Source of the DNA: Siphonodentalium dalli
Lineage: Eukaryota; Mollusca; Scaphopoda; Gadilida; Siphonodentaliidae
Assembly (NCBI GenBank): GCA_032622095.1
Contig: CP136068.1
Span: 158,481,465-158,545,464 of the forward strand
DNA: 64,000 bases
Reading direction: 5' to 3'
The notes under the pieces are model-generated. The model was not told the DNA's origin and ran no database searches. It saw nothing but the letters and a program-made list of their open reading frames with translations. This document shows, piece by piece, positions 12,063 through 25,200 of this stretch (the first letter of the stretch is position 1; the number at the start of each line of letters is the position of its first letter). Both the position numbers and the translations under genes were made by a program.

Positions 12063-12420
12063 TTAAAGATGCATGCATAATCCAAATTAACGCTCCCAAA
12101 TTAATATTTCTTTGGCCTCGGGCATATAACATATTTGATTCGAGTCGAGGAACCCACCCATCAAAGCTCAGAGTGATCGGATATCGATTTTGAAATTATG
12201 GATGAAGATGGATAACTCTAAAATCAAGTGTAATACGGCCAAATTTCGAGATACCCAAATGATAATACGGTCATATTTCGTTGAACAACACGTCGATAAA
12301 TAACACGTTTTTGGGAATTTTAATACCATAATTGACAGCGGTTAGAATTATTTTGTTGTAATTAATCGATTCTGATAACTAAAGCGAATCTTGAAAAAAT
12401 ATTGTTGTTGTTGTTATTGT
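12063..12420. mobile_element. MITE family 2, copy b, truncated by satellite
   Basis: It starts TTAAAGATGCATGCATAATC and carries the family blocks up to the (TTG)n tract at about 12400. The far terminus is missing, and the satellite begins immediately after the TTG run. Confidence 0.7.
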
Positions 12421-12428
12421 TGTTGCGA

Positions 12429-15400
12429 AATCACTCTTAAAAACACTTCTCAGTCAATATTAAAACTCGATTAATCCTACATCAATCTTAAAAACACTTC
12501 TTCTCAGTCAATTTTAAAACTCGATTAAAACTAAAATCAATCTTAAAAACACTTCTCAGTCAATATTAAAGCTCGATTAATCCTCAATCAATCTTAAAAA
12601 CACTTCTCAGTCAATATTAAAACTCGATTAATCCTAAAATCAATCTTAAAAACTCTTCTTCTCAGTCAATTTTAAAACTCGATTAAACCTAAAATCAATC
12701 TTAAAAACACTTCTTCTCAGTCAATTTTAAAACTCGATTAAACCTAAAATCAATCTTAAAAACACTTCTCAGTTAATTTTAAAACTCGATTAAACCTAAA
12801 ATCAATCTTAAAAACACTTCTTCTCAGTCAATATTAAAACTCGATTAATCCTACATGAATCTTAAAAACACTTCTCAGTCAATATTAAAACTCGATTAAT
12901 CCTAAAATCAATCTTAAAAACTCTTCTTCTCAGTCAATTTTAAAACTCGATTAAACCTAAAATCAATCTTAAAAACACTTCTTCTCAGTCAATATTAAAA
13001 CTCGATTAAACCTAAAATCAATCTTAAAAACACTTCTCAGTTAATTTTAAAACTCGATTAAACCTAAAATCAATCTTAAAAACACTTCTTCTCAGTCAAT
13101 ATTAAAACTCGATTAATCCTACATGAATCTTAAAAACACTTCTCAGTTAATTTTAAAACTCGATTAAACCTAAAATCAATCTTAAAAACACTTCTTCTCA
13201 GTCAATATTAAAACTCGATTAATCCTACATGAATCTTAAAAACACTTCTCAGTCAATATTAAAACTCGATTAAACCTAAAATCAATATTAAAAACACTTC
13301 TTCTCAGTCAATATTAAAACTCGATTAAACCTAAAATCAATCTTTAAAACACTTCTTCTCAGTCAATATTAAAACTCGATTAAACCTAAAATCAATCTTA
13401 AAAACACTTCTCAGTCAATTTTAAAACTCGATTAAACCTAAAATCAATCTTAAAAACACTTCTCAGTCAATATTAAAACTCGATTAATCATAAATCAATC
13501 TTAAAACACTTCTTCTCAGTCAATATTAAAGCTCGATTAATCCTCAATCAATCTTAAAAACACTTCTCAGTCAATATTAAACCTAAAATCAATCTTAAAA
13601 ACACTTCTTCTCAGTCAATATTAAAACTCGATTAAACCTAAAATCAATCTTAAAAACACTTCTCAGTTAATTTTAAAACTCGATTAAACCTAAAATCAAT
13701 CTTAAAAACACTTCTTCTCAGTCAATATTAAAACTCGATTAATCCTACATGAATCTTAAAAACACTTCTCAGTTAATTTTAAAACTCGATTAAACCTAAA
13801 ATCAATCTTAAAAACACTTCTTCTCAGTCAATATTAAAACTCGATTAATCCTACATGAATCTTAAAAACACTTCTCAGTCAATATTAAAACTCGATTAAA
13901 CCTAAAATCAATATTAAAAACACTTCTTCTCAGTCAATATTAAAACTCGATTAAACCTAAAATCAATCTTTAAAACACTTCTTATCAGTCAATATTAAAA
14001 CTCGATTAAACCTAAAATCAATCTTAAAAACACTTCTCAGTCAATTTTAAAACTCGATTAAACCTAAAATCAATCTTAAAAACACTTCTCAGTCAATATT
14101 AAAACTCGATTAATCCTAAATCAATCTTAAAACACTTCTTCTCAGTCAATATTAAAGCTCGATTAATCCTCAATCAATCTTAAAAACACTTCTCAGTCAA
14201 TATTAAACCTAAAATCAATCTTAAAAACACTTCTTCTCAGTCAATATTAAAACTCGATTAATCCTAAAATCAATCTTAAAAACTCTTCTTCTCAGTCAAT
14301 TTTAAAACTCGATTAAACCTAAAATCAATCTTAAAAACACTTCTTCTCAGTCAATATTAAAACTCGATTAATCCTACATGAATCTTAAAAACACTTCTCA
14401 GTCAATTTTAAAACTCGATTAAACCTAAAATCAATCTTTAAAACTCTTCTTCTCAGTCAATTTTAAAACTCGATTAAACCTAAAATCAATATTAAAAACA
14501 CTTCTTCTCAGTCAATATTAAAACTCGATTAATCCTACATGAATCTTAAAAACACTTCTCAGTTAATTTTAAAACTCGATTAAACCTAAAATCAATCTTA
14601 AAAACACTTCTTCTCAGTCAATTTTAAAACTCGATTAAACCTAAAATCAATCTTTAAAACTCTTCTTCTCAGTCAATTTTAAAACTCGATTAAACCTAAA
14701 ATCAATATTAAAAACACTTCTTCTCAGTCAATATTAAAACTCGATTAAACCTAAAATCAATCTTTAAAACACTTCTTCTCAGTCAATATTAAAACTCGAT
14801 TAAACCTAAAATCAATCTTAAAAACACTTCTCAGTCAATTTTAAAACTCGATTAAACCTAAAATCAATCTTAAAAACACTTCTTCTCAGTCAATATTAAA
14901 ACTCGATTAATCCTAAATCAATCTTAAAAACACTTCTTCTCAGTCAATATTAAAACTCGATTAATCCTACATGAATCTTAAAAACACTTCTCAGTCAATA
15001 TTAAAACTCGATTAATCCTAAAATCAATCTTAAAAACTCTTCTTCTCAGTCAATTTTAAAACTCGATTAAACCTAAAATCAATCTTAAAAACACTTCTTC
15101 TCAGTCAATATTAAAACTCGATTAAACCTAAAATCAATCTTAAAAACACTTCTCAGTTAATTTTAAAACTCGATTAAACCTAAAATCAATCTTAAAAACA
15201 CTTCTTCTCAGTCAATATTAAAACTCGATTAATCCTACATGAATCTTAAAAACACTTCTCAGTCAATATTAAAACTCGATTAAACCTAAAATCAATATTA
15301 AAAACACTTCTTCTCAGTCAATATTAAAACTCGATTAAACCTAAAATCAATCTTTAAAACACTTCTTCTCAGTCAATATTAAAACTTGATTAATCCTAAA

Positions 15401-16695
15401 TCAATCTTAAAACACTTCTTCTCAGTCAATATTAAAACTCGATTAATCCTACATGAATCTTAAAAACACTTCTCAGTCAATATTAAAACTCGATTAAACC
15501 TAAAATCAATCTTAAAAACACTTCTCAGTCAATTTTAAAACTCGATTAAACCTAAAATCAATCTTAAAAACACTTCTTCTCAGTCAATATTAAAACTCGA
15601 TTAATCCTAAATCAATCTTAAAACACTTCTTCTCAGTCAATATTAAAGCTCGATTAATCCTCAATCAATCTTAAAAACACTTCTCAGTCAATATTAAAAC
15701 TCGATTAAACCTAAAATCAATCTTAAAAACACTTCTTCTCAGTCAATATTAAAACTCGATTAAACCTAAAATCAATCTTAAAAACACTTCTTCTCAGTCA
15801 ATATTAAAACTCGATTAATCCTACATGAATCTTAAAAACACTTCTCAGTCAATTTTAAAACTCGATTAAACCTAAAATCAATCTTTAAAACTCTTCTTCT
15901 CAGTCAATTTTAAAACTCGATTAAACCTAAAATCAATATTAAAAACACTTCTTCTCAGTCAATATTAAAACTCGAGTAATCCTACATGAATCTTAAAAAC
16001 ACTTCTCAGTTAATTTTAAAACTCGATTAAACCTAAAATCAATCTTAAAAACACTTCTTCTCAGTCAATTTTAAAACTCGATTAATCCTAAAATCAATCT
16101 TTAAAACTCTTCTTCTCAGTCAATATTAAAACTCGATTAAACCTAAAATCAATATTAAAAACACTTCTTCTCAGTCAATATTAAAACTCGATTAAACCTA
16201 AAATCAATCTTTAAAACACTTCTTCTCAGTCAATATTAAAACTCGATTAAACCTAAAATCAATCTTAAAAACACTTCTCAGTCAATTTTAAAACTCGATT
16301 AAACCTAAAATCAATCTTAAAAACACTTCTCAGTCAATTTTAAAACTCGATTAAACCTAAAATCAATCTTAAAAACACTTCTTCTCAGTCAATATTAAAA
16401 CTCGATTAATCCTAAATCGATCTTAAAAACACTTCTTCTCAGTCAATATTAAAACTCGATTAATCCTAAAATCAATCTTAAAAACACTTCTCAGTCAATA
16501 TTAAAAATCAATTAATCCTAAAATCAATCTTAAGAACACTTCTTCTCAGTCAATATTAAAACTCGATTAATCCTAAAATCAATCTTAAAAACACTTCTCA
16601 GTCAATATTAAAAATCAATTAATCCTAAAATCAATCTTAAAAACACTTCTTCTCAGTCAATATTAAAACTCGATTAATCCTAAAATCAATCTTAA
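12429..16695. repeat. satellite array, 52/55-bp units, about 80 copies
   Basis: The unit is AATCAATCTTAAAAACACTT, then CTCAGTCAATATTAAAACTC, then GATTAATCCTAA. Two length classes differ by an extra CTT (CTTCTCAG or CTTCTTCTCAG), and there are recurrent variants: TTAATCCTACATGAATC, AGTTAATTTTAAAAC, AAAGCTCGATTAATCCTCAA. The variants recur in the same order in blocks, for example around 13527 and 14152, indicating higher-order repetition. Non-coding, about 4.3 kb, with sharp ends. Confidence 0.92.
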
Positions 16696-16821
16696 TATCT
16701 TGATTTAATATAGAGATCATGCACGTGTATTCCCCGTGAATGGGATTAGCTATCAAACAATAGCTATAATCATCCCTCAGATTAAGTATTTGTTTATATG
16801 TAATCCTATAAGAATGACCTG

Positions 16822-17385
16822 TTAAAGATGGATTATCTCTTTAAAGATGGATTATCTCTTTAAAGGTGGATTATCTCTTTAAATAACAAATTTGAAATAG
16901 TTGCGTGGGTATATAATAATAAATATGAACTGAAGACCCCTGTCCGGAAAGGCTTTTATCGATTAATATTGATTTTATTTCAAATATTTTATTGGGGCCT
17001 TTATTTGTCTATTTTTAGAACAGACCATTCGGGTGATACCATATACCGATATAGAGCATTAGGCTGTTCCTATGGCTATGTACCGAACGTCAAATGTCCT
17101 AGATTGATTGGTTGTATTGTTTTATTCCATAGTTATAAGCGATAATGAATATAATTAACGTTTACTTGTGACAAAATTACACAATAAAATTTCTGGTCTA
17201 TGTTAACAGTAACCACTATTATTCGTTAGCTAAACAACCACACATTTTTAGACCAGAAAATATTCGAAATAAAATTAATATTTATCGATAGAAGCATTTC
17301 CGGACAGGAGTCTTCGATTAATATCAAATATTTTATGACCGGTAACTATATAATATATGTCTACAAAGAGATAATCCACCTTTAA
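16822..17385. mobile_element. MITE family 3 (TTAAAGATGGATTATCTCTT ends), copy a
   Basis: The terminus TTAAAGRTGGATTATCTCTT is repeated three times at the left (about 16822-16880). The inverted partner AAAGAGATAATCCACCTTTA closes at 17385. The interior matches 26748-27274 throughout, for example GAAGACCCCTGTCCGGAAA and ATAAGCGATAATGA. An internal inverted pair (GACCCCTGTCCGG / CCGGACAGGAGTC) adds a second nested stem. Confidence 0.85.
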
Positions 17386-17486
17386 CTGGTATTCATGAAT
17401 TCATTATTTGGGGGGTAGGGGTGACTCCCACTACTGTGGACACCGCGTTGATACAATTTAAAGATGCGAATATTATCAAATTCACT

Positions 17487-17925
17487 TTAAAGGTACTCAA
17501 TCCGATTCGATGGTCCCCATATAATCAGATTTCAACACCAACAACAACATTTTAGAAATGCCGCTTCAGTTATCAGAATCGATTAATTTCCCAAAATTAT
17601 GCTAACCTTTGTCAACTATAGTATACAATTGCCCGAAGCGTGTTATTTATCAACATGTTGCTCAACGAAATTTGGCCTTATATATCAACATAAAGCCTCT
17701 TGATTTTGGAGTTATCCACCTTTAACCGCAATTTGTCCGCGGCCGTCGCCTCGTCGACTAGCCACTGGGCCATTATAAGTCTCGTTGGTGAAAAATAATA
17801 GATTTCAAAAATAGATATCTGATCACTCTGAGCTTTGATAGGTGGGTTCCTCGACTCGAATCAAATACTTTTTATCACCGAATCCAAATAAATAGTAATT
17901 GAGGGGCGCTTAATCAGATTATGCA
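17487..17925. mobile_element. MITE family 2, copy c
   Basis: It starts TTAAAGGTACTCAATCCGAT and runs through the family blocks in reverse order relative to copy b, ending near AATCAGATTATGCACC. The right terminus has decayed. Confidence 0.7.
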
Positions 17926-18733
17926 CCATCAAGTCCCGACTGGAGCCTTGGTGATCTGGACAACGCATGATGAAATATGGACAGCAGATGTCACGACAAT
18001 TTTTCCACTTGTACTGTTCTCATGAATATTTAAATAAAGTATGTATCAATCCGCACGAATAATTAACACGTGTGTCACTGCCCGTGTACATGTTGTATCC
18101 ATTCGTTGGTTTTCTCTTGTCTCATTCAGCTGGCGAACAAGGACACCAGGTACGTCTATCAACAGTAACTTTTATTAGAGAGGTTTCGCAACTCGCGGAT
18201 ATAGTTACGACTATATTTAGCTATTCGTATCTGTAACATTCAAGTGGGGCCAAAACAAATCGTTTCGCAATGATAACGACGACGATTGGGATCACTGAAT
18301 ACGGTATCGATCGCAATCAGATAATCCCATTCGTTCAATAATCTTCTATTCAATCAGCCAATAGAGGATAGATGTTCGAGGCTAAAGTTCTTCAGTTTTT
18401 ACCAAAAACTGAATGGAAAGATACATATACTCGACCACTTATCAAGTCGTCGACAACTATAGCTAAAGTTGCAATTCGCCGACTGGAGATAAGATTATTG
18501 TACACGTTGCGACTATTCTGAAATATGATCTTACGAAGCGGAAAGCTCATTGTGCACGATTCAGTCATGCGTTGTCAAGATTAATAATCCTTCCCGTCGC
18601 CATTTTTGTAAAACGAACTGTTTGCTCCTGCACGATTTTACGACGACGAATATAGCTAGCGGAGACGTCACTCTATTCGTGTGATGCGAAATCTGTCTAC
18701 AGAACGTACACGGGTATATTATGTTTCTGAATG
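17926..18733. other. no gene supported
   Basis: A possible donor-like CACCAGGTACGT at about 18145 could be a 5' untranslated exon of the secreted-protein gene that starts at 22116, but nothing else supports it. Otherwise unassigned. Confidence 0.3.
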
Positions 18734-18816
18734 CCAGTAACACTCTCATAACTAATATGATGCGAAACCTCTCTCCAGTACGTACACAGGTATATTATGT
18801 TTCTGAATGCGCAGTA

Positions 18817-19437
18817 ACACTCTCATAACTAATATGTATGAACTATTACACATAAAATATGTAAACCTGGTTTATACATACACCAATTGTGTCGTTTAGA
18901 ATTCCTACTTGTGGGTATATAATTATTGATTATATATGAAGAATTATTTGTTAAAACTTTCATGGTGATTACTGTCCGTAGAATATTGTTATTGTCGTTG
19001 TAATAATGCTAATATTATCCAACCACGCCGCGACCCTGGTTTTTGCAGTGGTTCGGTTAAAAAAAACTCACACATTAAATACTACGTACCATGGTATGCC
19101 ATCAAAGTTTAAACAAATTAATCATTAATAAGATAGCCACAAGTCGGAATTCAGAACTCACGTTTCTTGGTTACGATCTCTATAGATTGTATTATTGTGT
19201 AAGAATCTACACAAAATGTATAAGGGATATGTGTTGATTTTATACACACCGAAGTGTTTACATTTGTAGAAATTTACCCATTTAATGTGTAAAAAAAAGT
19301 TACAATTATTTTTGTACGTATATGAACCTATACATAAACTACACAAATATGTTTAAGATAAAAAATTAAATATGATTGTGTAGCAGCTAGGTCTACACAT
19401 TTTGTGTAGAAACCCTACACATTAGTTTTAAGAGTGT
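18817..19437. mobile_element. MITE family 4 (ACACTCTTATAACTAATGTG ends), copy a
   Basis: The left end ACACTCTCATAACTAATATG pairs with the right end CTACACATTAGTTTTAAGAG plus TGT. Subterminal TGTGTAG/CTACACA words are frequent. A partial tandem duplication of the left end lies at 18734-18816. The interior matches 32599-33273, including GGGTATATA, GAATTCCTACTTGTGGG and AATCTACACAAAATG. Confidence 0.8.
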
Positions 19438-19541
19438 ATATTGTTAAAATAATGTGTATAGTTCTTGGCTTAAAGAATACAGTTTCGTTCCACTCTGGAC
19501 AATTGCACTAAGTTGGGACTATATTGCAAAATATAGCTCTC

Positions 19542-20117
19542 TTAAAGGGATACTGTACCCAAATGTTGTTGTTGGTTTCTTTAGTCTCTGAGTTGTAGAA
19601 TAAGGTAACCAGAGTTCCATTATTTGAAAGTCTGTTGAGTACGAAGTAATGTTACGGATGGCAGATTAGCCGGGATGCAAAAATACCAATTGTCGTTGTC
19701 GAGTAAACTGTGGACAGTTTTCAAGCAAATGTATTAAATAAATGTTCTATTATATGCATACTAGTCCCATATACACATTAAATCATTGTGTAGTCACTAG
19801 TCAGTGAGTGACTTGAGTTTACGCCCCTTATCAACACAATTGTGTACACGATAATGTGTGCCACGCTTTGCCCAATCCACTATCCGTGAATTATTTTGAT
19901 TACGGCTTGTAGACGACAATTGGTAATTTAATTTATGACTCCAGCCATAAATTAAATTTATATCAAATTATTAACTTTGATTTTAAGATAAGCTACTAAC
20001 CTGAACGTTTACAGAATACATATTCGACTCAAATTACTTAGTTTTCTATTTATTATCGATATTAGATCGTTGTTATCACCGGGAATTTATTGAAAATGGC
20101 GTACAGTAACCCTTTAA
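19542..20117. mobile_element. MITE with TTAAAGGGATACTGTACC ends
   Basis: Inverted termini TTAAAGGGATACTGTAC (left) and GTACAGTAACCCTTTAA (right) enclose 576 bp of non-coding AT-rich sequence. An internal inverted pair, TGGTAATTTAATTTATGACT / AGCCATAAATTAAATT, lies at about 19920-19960. Confidence 0.7.
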
Positions 20118-20179
20118 ATCATATTTGTTCAAATCGCCATCAACAGAAGGAATATTAAAAAATATATAGTTTTGTTCAT

Positions 20180-20575
20180 AATGCCAAACATAATCAGCGC
20201 GTAAATAGCATATTGTCAAGACATACGATGGCGTACGTAAAGAGCCTGCTCGTGTTACAGAGGTTGTGCTTCTGTTTACGCACTTCTATTGGCTATATAA
20301 TCACACACAAATGATATAAACGCTCTTTATTATTTCCATATCAGGAAAACAGTAACAAATAACGCTCTTTATTTTTACCATATCCGGATCTAAACAAAGC
20401 CAGGTAACGTAACGTTTTTTGCTTTTGTTTACATAACAAAGAGGGGGGGGGGTGAAAATAACATATTGTTTATGCATATTTCTGATTGGTATAAGAACAA
20501 GGTTTGTCTATATTTTACTATTCTTGCTGTTTATGGCGGTTTTTGACGGAGGTGAATGTTTTAACAGCTTACACA
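20180..20575. mobile_element. decayed relative of the 58445-58712 inverted-repeat element
   Basis: The right part (GTCTATATTTTACTATTCTT, CTGTTTATGGCGGTTTT, TTTTAACAGC) matches the right arm of the element before PP2D1 exon 2. The left part is too diverged to bound. Confidence 0.45.
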
Positions 20576-20751
20576 CCGCCAACGCCGCCCGTATCTTTAA
20601 TTAACACAAGGAGTTGACTAGGAATATTTGTTAGAAGAATTTTGGATTATATCCGGAATCAGCGACCGAATCAAAATGGAAATATCGGGAAATTTATTAA
20701 TTCCGGAAATAGTATCCGATAATGGTCTGTTGGCAGATATTAAATTATTCT

Positions 20752-20845
20752 GTGATATAATGTGATTATACTATGGTTCATATGTGATATAATGTGATTA
20801 TACTATGGTTCATATGTGATATATGTGATTATACTATGGTTCATA
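20752..20845. repeat. 32-bp tandem repeat, three copies
   Basis: The unit TGTGATATAATGTGATTATA followed by CTATGGTTCATA occurs three times, the last with a 2-bp loss. Confidence 0.85.
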
Positions 20846-21224
20846 TGTCTGGATTGTTTGTGGTGTCCATGGAATTAGAGTCTCGACTTCAAAATGTTAC
20901 TCTTTAATGGGGTGACCAACTTATGAAGTTCCGACATACCTATCTCCTCCTATCTCAATGTTGCATTTATAGTCCCACAAATATTGTTGAAACGTAGATT
21001 AAACATCTCGAAATGACTACCATTATATATGCAGTGATTTAAATTGAGTTATTGTTGCTATAGAACTTTTAATCAATTGCTTAAAACACAAATATATCAT
21101 TGTAGATATGGTGATTTGTTATTGTTGAGTACTCGTTACTCAACCGGTGAATACAAACCGCTCAACAAATTATCACATTTTAGTCAACGATATTTTCAGT
21201 GTACGCCGAACAAATAATATGAAT

Positions 21225-21900
21225 GCGGATCAATGTTCTGGTATATGATATTCGTCTCTGGTTCTGACCATTCCATTGGGCGCGGTTTTACACTCAGTTC
21301 AGATGTGTGCTCTTCCATATTTTTCAGGTTCCTGGTTGTGGACCTTCTATTGGGCGCAAATATAAATTCAGTTCCGTTTTGGGCTCCTTACATCATGTCC
21401 ATGCCCGTTGTTCGTGTCCGTATATTGGGCGCGGTTTTACATTCAGCTCACTCTTGCCTCTTCCAAAAACGCCATGTCGTTGCTTCTGGGATTCAGTAGT
21501 GGTTCTCCCCTTGCTTATCCGTAGAAATGTGACACTTTGTTTCGAATGAAATTCGCATTATTATTTTGTATCAAAAAAGCCTATAGTCTGCGTGTACTAT
21601 AATGCGAACATTTTGTGGTTTCAGATTTTAGCTATTTTTCAATGAATTGCTGCCCTTAATTATGTCTCCATCCATCTCTGCAGAGACTGTGGAGTTTCAC
21701 CCATGGTTCTTCTATTTGGGCACGGTTGTACATTCAGCTACATTTCATTGGGGTTTTTGTACAGGACTTACGTGTGCCTCGCCCTTATATTGGGTTCTAC
21801 ATTCAGCCCCTTCAAGTCCTTTTGTTTGGTTAATGTCTGTGTGCCTCGCCCTTATAATGGGTTCTACATTCAGCCCCTTCAAGTCCTTTTGTTTGGTTAA
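21225..21900 (+). repeat. degenerate copies of the signal-peptide exon start
   Basis: The words TTGGGCGCGGTTTTACA, TCAGTTC and TCAGCTCA recur near 21277, 21345, 21420, 21710, 21785 and 21850. They are diverged versions of the sequence encoding the hydrophobic signal segment of the gene starting at 22117. One at 21396-21455 still reads as a start codon followed by a hydrophobic stretch. They are older, longer-period relatives of the 75-bp array that follows. The hydrophobic frames over them are by-products. Confidence 0.65.
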
Positions 21901-21910
21901 TGTCTGTTCC

Positions 21911-22178
21911 TCGCCCTTATATTGGGCGCGGTTTTGTATTCAGCTATATTTTTTATTTCTTACAGGATGTTTTTGCCTGTGGTTATCGCCCTTATATTGG
22001 GCGCGGTTTTGCATTCAGCTATATTTTTTATTTCTTACAGGATGTTTTTGCCTGTGGTTATCGCCCTTATATTGGGCGCGGTTTTGCATTCAGCTATATT
22101 TTTTATTTCTTACAGGATGTTTTTGCCTGTGGTTATCGCCCTTATATTGGGCGCGGTTTACGCTCAAGACGAGACGAC
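21911..22178 (+). repeat. 75-bp tandem repeat of splice acceptor plus signal-peptide start
   Basis: Copies begin at 21911, 21986, 22061 and 22136 with TCGCCCTTATATTGGGCGCG. Each full unit also contains TTTTTTATTTCTTACAG and GATGTTTTTGCCTGTGG, that is, a polypyrimidine tract, an AG acceptor, an ATG and the first codons of the secreted gene. The period is a multiple of three, so a frame stays open through all copies (25 residues per unit). Only the last unit is continued by mature-protein codons. Confidence 0.9.
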
Positions 22179-22265
22179 CCAGAGGATTGAGCAACTGGAG
22201 AATACTGTCAACACTTTAGCTCGACAAGTTATGTTACAGCAACTATTCGTCGAAGAGAGAATACG
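22116..22265 (+). CDS. secreted gene, coding exon 1 (signal peptide and coiled coil)
   Basis: Acceptor TTTCTTACAG ends at 22115 and the ATG is at 22117. The exon encodes residues 1-49 and two bases of codon 50. It holds the signal peptide, a probable cleavage after VYA, then a heptad region ending VEERI. The donor is CG|GTAAGA. This ATG is preferred to upstream repeat copies because only here does the frame leave the array into mature protein. Confidence 0.85.
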
Positions 22266-25200
22266 GTAAGAGCTATACGGGAACCACACACATAAATACA
22301 ATGCGCATCCCAACATTGGTAGTGTTTTGTCAATATTTGGATTTGATTGGCGGTCGATAACTATTTTATTCACGGTGTTCACGGTGGGCCGAAAAATCTT
22401 TTGACCAATTTTTTGGCCAATTCTGATTGTTTTGGCCAAATTAAAAAAACTTTGGCCAAGTTAAACCTCATGTTCTGGTCTCAAAATTAAAGGCACTCAA
22501 TCCGATTCGATGGTCCCCATATCATCAGATTCCAATAACAACAATTTATTTTTGAAATGCCGCTTCAGTTATCAGAATCGAGTAATTGCCCAAAAATAAT
22601 GCTAACCACTGTCAACTTTAGTATAAAATTGCCAAAAACCTGTTATTCATCAACATTTTGTTCAACGACATTTTACCGGTTTGTGAGATATCTGACACAA
22701 AAAAGACACTTAATTTTAGAGTTATCCATCTTCATCCGCAATTTAGTCAGAGAAAGTCTTCCCGTCGACTGTTTACTGGGCCATTTAAAATACACGTGGT
22801 GAAAAATAATAGATTTCAAATATCGATATCTGATCACTCAGAGCTTTGGTGGGCGGTTTCCTCGACTCGAATCAAATATGTTTTCCCCCGAAGCCAAGGA
22901 AATAGTAATTTGCAAGCGTTAATTCGGATTGTGCATCTTTAATGAATCCCTTTGTTTTATTTAAAATCTAACATTCTATATAATTATGTCCACACCTTCA
23001 ACTACCGTGTCTAGACTTCTTTAATCCCAACCTTGTAACTGACAATATACCACGACTACACACCATTTACCATTCAGCCTTATGACAAAGGAATCATTTG
23101 TGTTAATCCTCATTACTGTTTTATTACGTTCTTTGATAATGCATTACAATGAGTGTTATTTCTTGCAAATTAAGCTGTATCACCTAATCAATTATCAGAT
23201 GACCATTCTATAAATTAGATGCTCATGTCGCTCCTGCTACAAAATAATTTGGGTTTTGAAATAGATTTCCAATTTTGGGGTAAAAAAAAAACATTGGCTA
23301 AAGGCCAAATTTTATTTTTCCATTTTCGAAACAAATTTGCCGTTGGCCAACGACAGCGTGAACCCTAATTATTACGTTCGGTGCCGTGTCAGCATGGCCT
23401 CGTTTTTGTTTATATAGCACACGAGGAAATATCCGCTGTCTAAAACAATAAGCACAAAGGTGCCAACATGGATACCTTTAACTATAGCTTACAGACAACA
23501 GGCATATAAAATTTCTTGTTGACTATATTAAAAGCCTACTTAATTTTCGAGTCACCGATTATTTGTTTTATAGTGCCTTGATATACGGTTTTAATAGTAA
23601 TCTATGCCATAAGATATGATTAAAATACTATAATTCATCACCATTTGGAACGGCTGTGTCTCAGAATGTGCCCATAGAGTAATAGAAAATAGCTAAAATC
23701 ATAACATTATTTCCCCCTTTATGGCCCCCAGAATGCAACATAATTCAAACTATAGTTTATTTTCAATGGAAAGGGAATAACTCTATATTACATATGTCGA
23801 GTTATTCCCCTTACATTGAAAATAATCGACTTTTTGCAGAAACTTTAGCACAGAATAGACGTTGATCGATATCTCAACAAAAACAACATGTTCACAGTTT
23901 ATTATACCGAATAAGTTGATAATACAATGTTTTGGAGCTTCCTCTTTCAAATGGTATATCATGTAATATGGCATATATTTTATAGAAAATTATCTGGCGG
24001 TTCGAATATTAAGTGGGCCTTTAATGTTCACGATCGAAAGCTGTCAGCACATAAACATGTCCGACAAACTTGGATCCATACTCCATTTACACTCAACTGG
24101 CAGAAGAAAAGAGTATTTAGCACCCATGTCCTACTCAACAGGCAGATTAAAAGATAATTTAGCACCCATGTCCTATGTTATTCTCGTTGCAACTTGCATC
24201 TACACACAATGAAAGTAAGTATAGTAGTTTTCGTGCGACGTCACGTGACATAACTACCCAACCAGCGTCCTGCATTCTAATTGTTCCATAACGCGAATGC
24301 ACGTGTGAGTGTAAATACCACTATATATTATCCCCACCTCAACTGGTTTCGCAATGTAAGTATCTGTCATGTATGCTATAAACTATCATCGAGTCCAACA
24401 ACAAGTGTATTTAAGATCATAAAAGCATCAACATAATTATCACAGCGCTGCGGTCAATATAATAAACCACATACAAAATAGTCCTTACAAATGAAATCTG
24501 CATTTTATTTTGATAATTATATAAGGATTAACTGTCATGTGGACTGTTTTTATGGAGATGTAACCGTGAGGTAAGTGTTCATAACTTGTGTAAAACCCGA
24601 AGGGTTTTACATACAAGTTATGACCACTTACCTCACGGTTACATCTCCATAAAAACAGTCCACATGACAGTTAATCCTTATATTTATATACATTTAGCGA
24701 AAAAGCCACTTTTGTAAATGTATTTAAATCGAAAAGTGTATCGTGACAAAACAAGCCCAAAATATCCCATAGCACCCTTGGCAAAAGTTAACAGGAACAA
24801 TTGAAACCCGATGATTTATTAAGTCAATCCTGCGCGAATCCAAATGCGCCCAAAACACTACGCGTTCGTCTTTCCAAACCTAAAATGACGTATCGATGTT
24901 GTTATGAGCTTGCAGTTATACGCTGTTGCGCATTAACCGAGAAATAACAGCAACTAGCCACGTGGGCGCCGACCAATCAGAATGCTGGATTTAGTGATAA
25001 TAACACTTAGTGTGTAAATATATTAACTTATTACTCAACCCTAATAATATTATATTTCAGTTAATTTGATTTACAGTAAATAGTATCAGGATTCCAAACT
25101 ATGAGAATACAATAATAGAAGAGAATTCGAATAGTATAACATATACATGTATACCGTTAAAATGATAAATTAATTTTTGGCTGAAACGCCCATATACTAT

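Noticed and set aside
2874-16695. CRISPR-like direct repeats
   Set aside because: Repeats are contiguous without unique spacers and the genome is eukaryotic; they are minisatellite and satellite arrays.
21647-22219. 190-codon plus-strand frame full of FCIQLYFLF repeats
   Set aside because: It is the 75-bp array read in the wrong frame; the true frame is the one that continues into QDETTQRIEQLEN.
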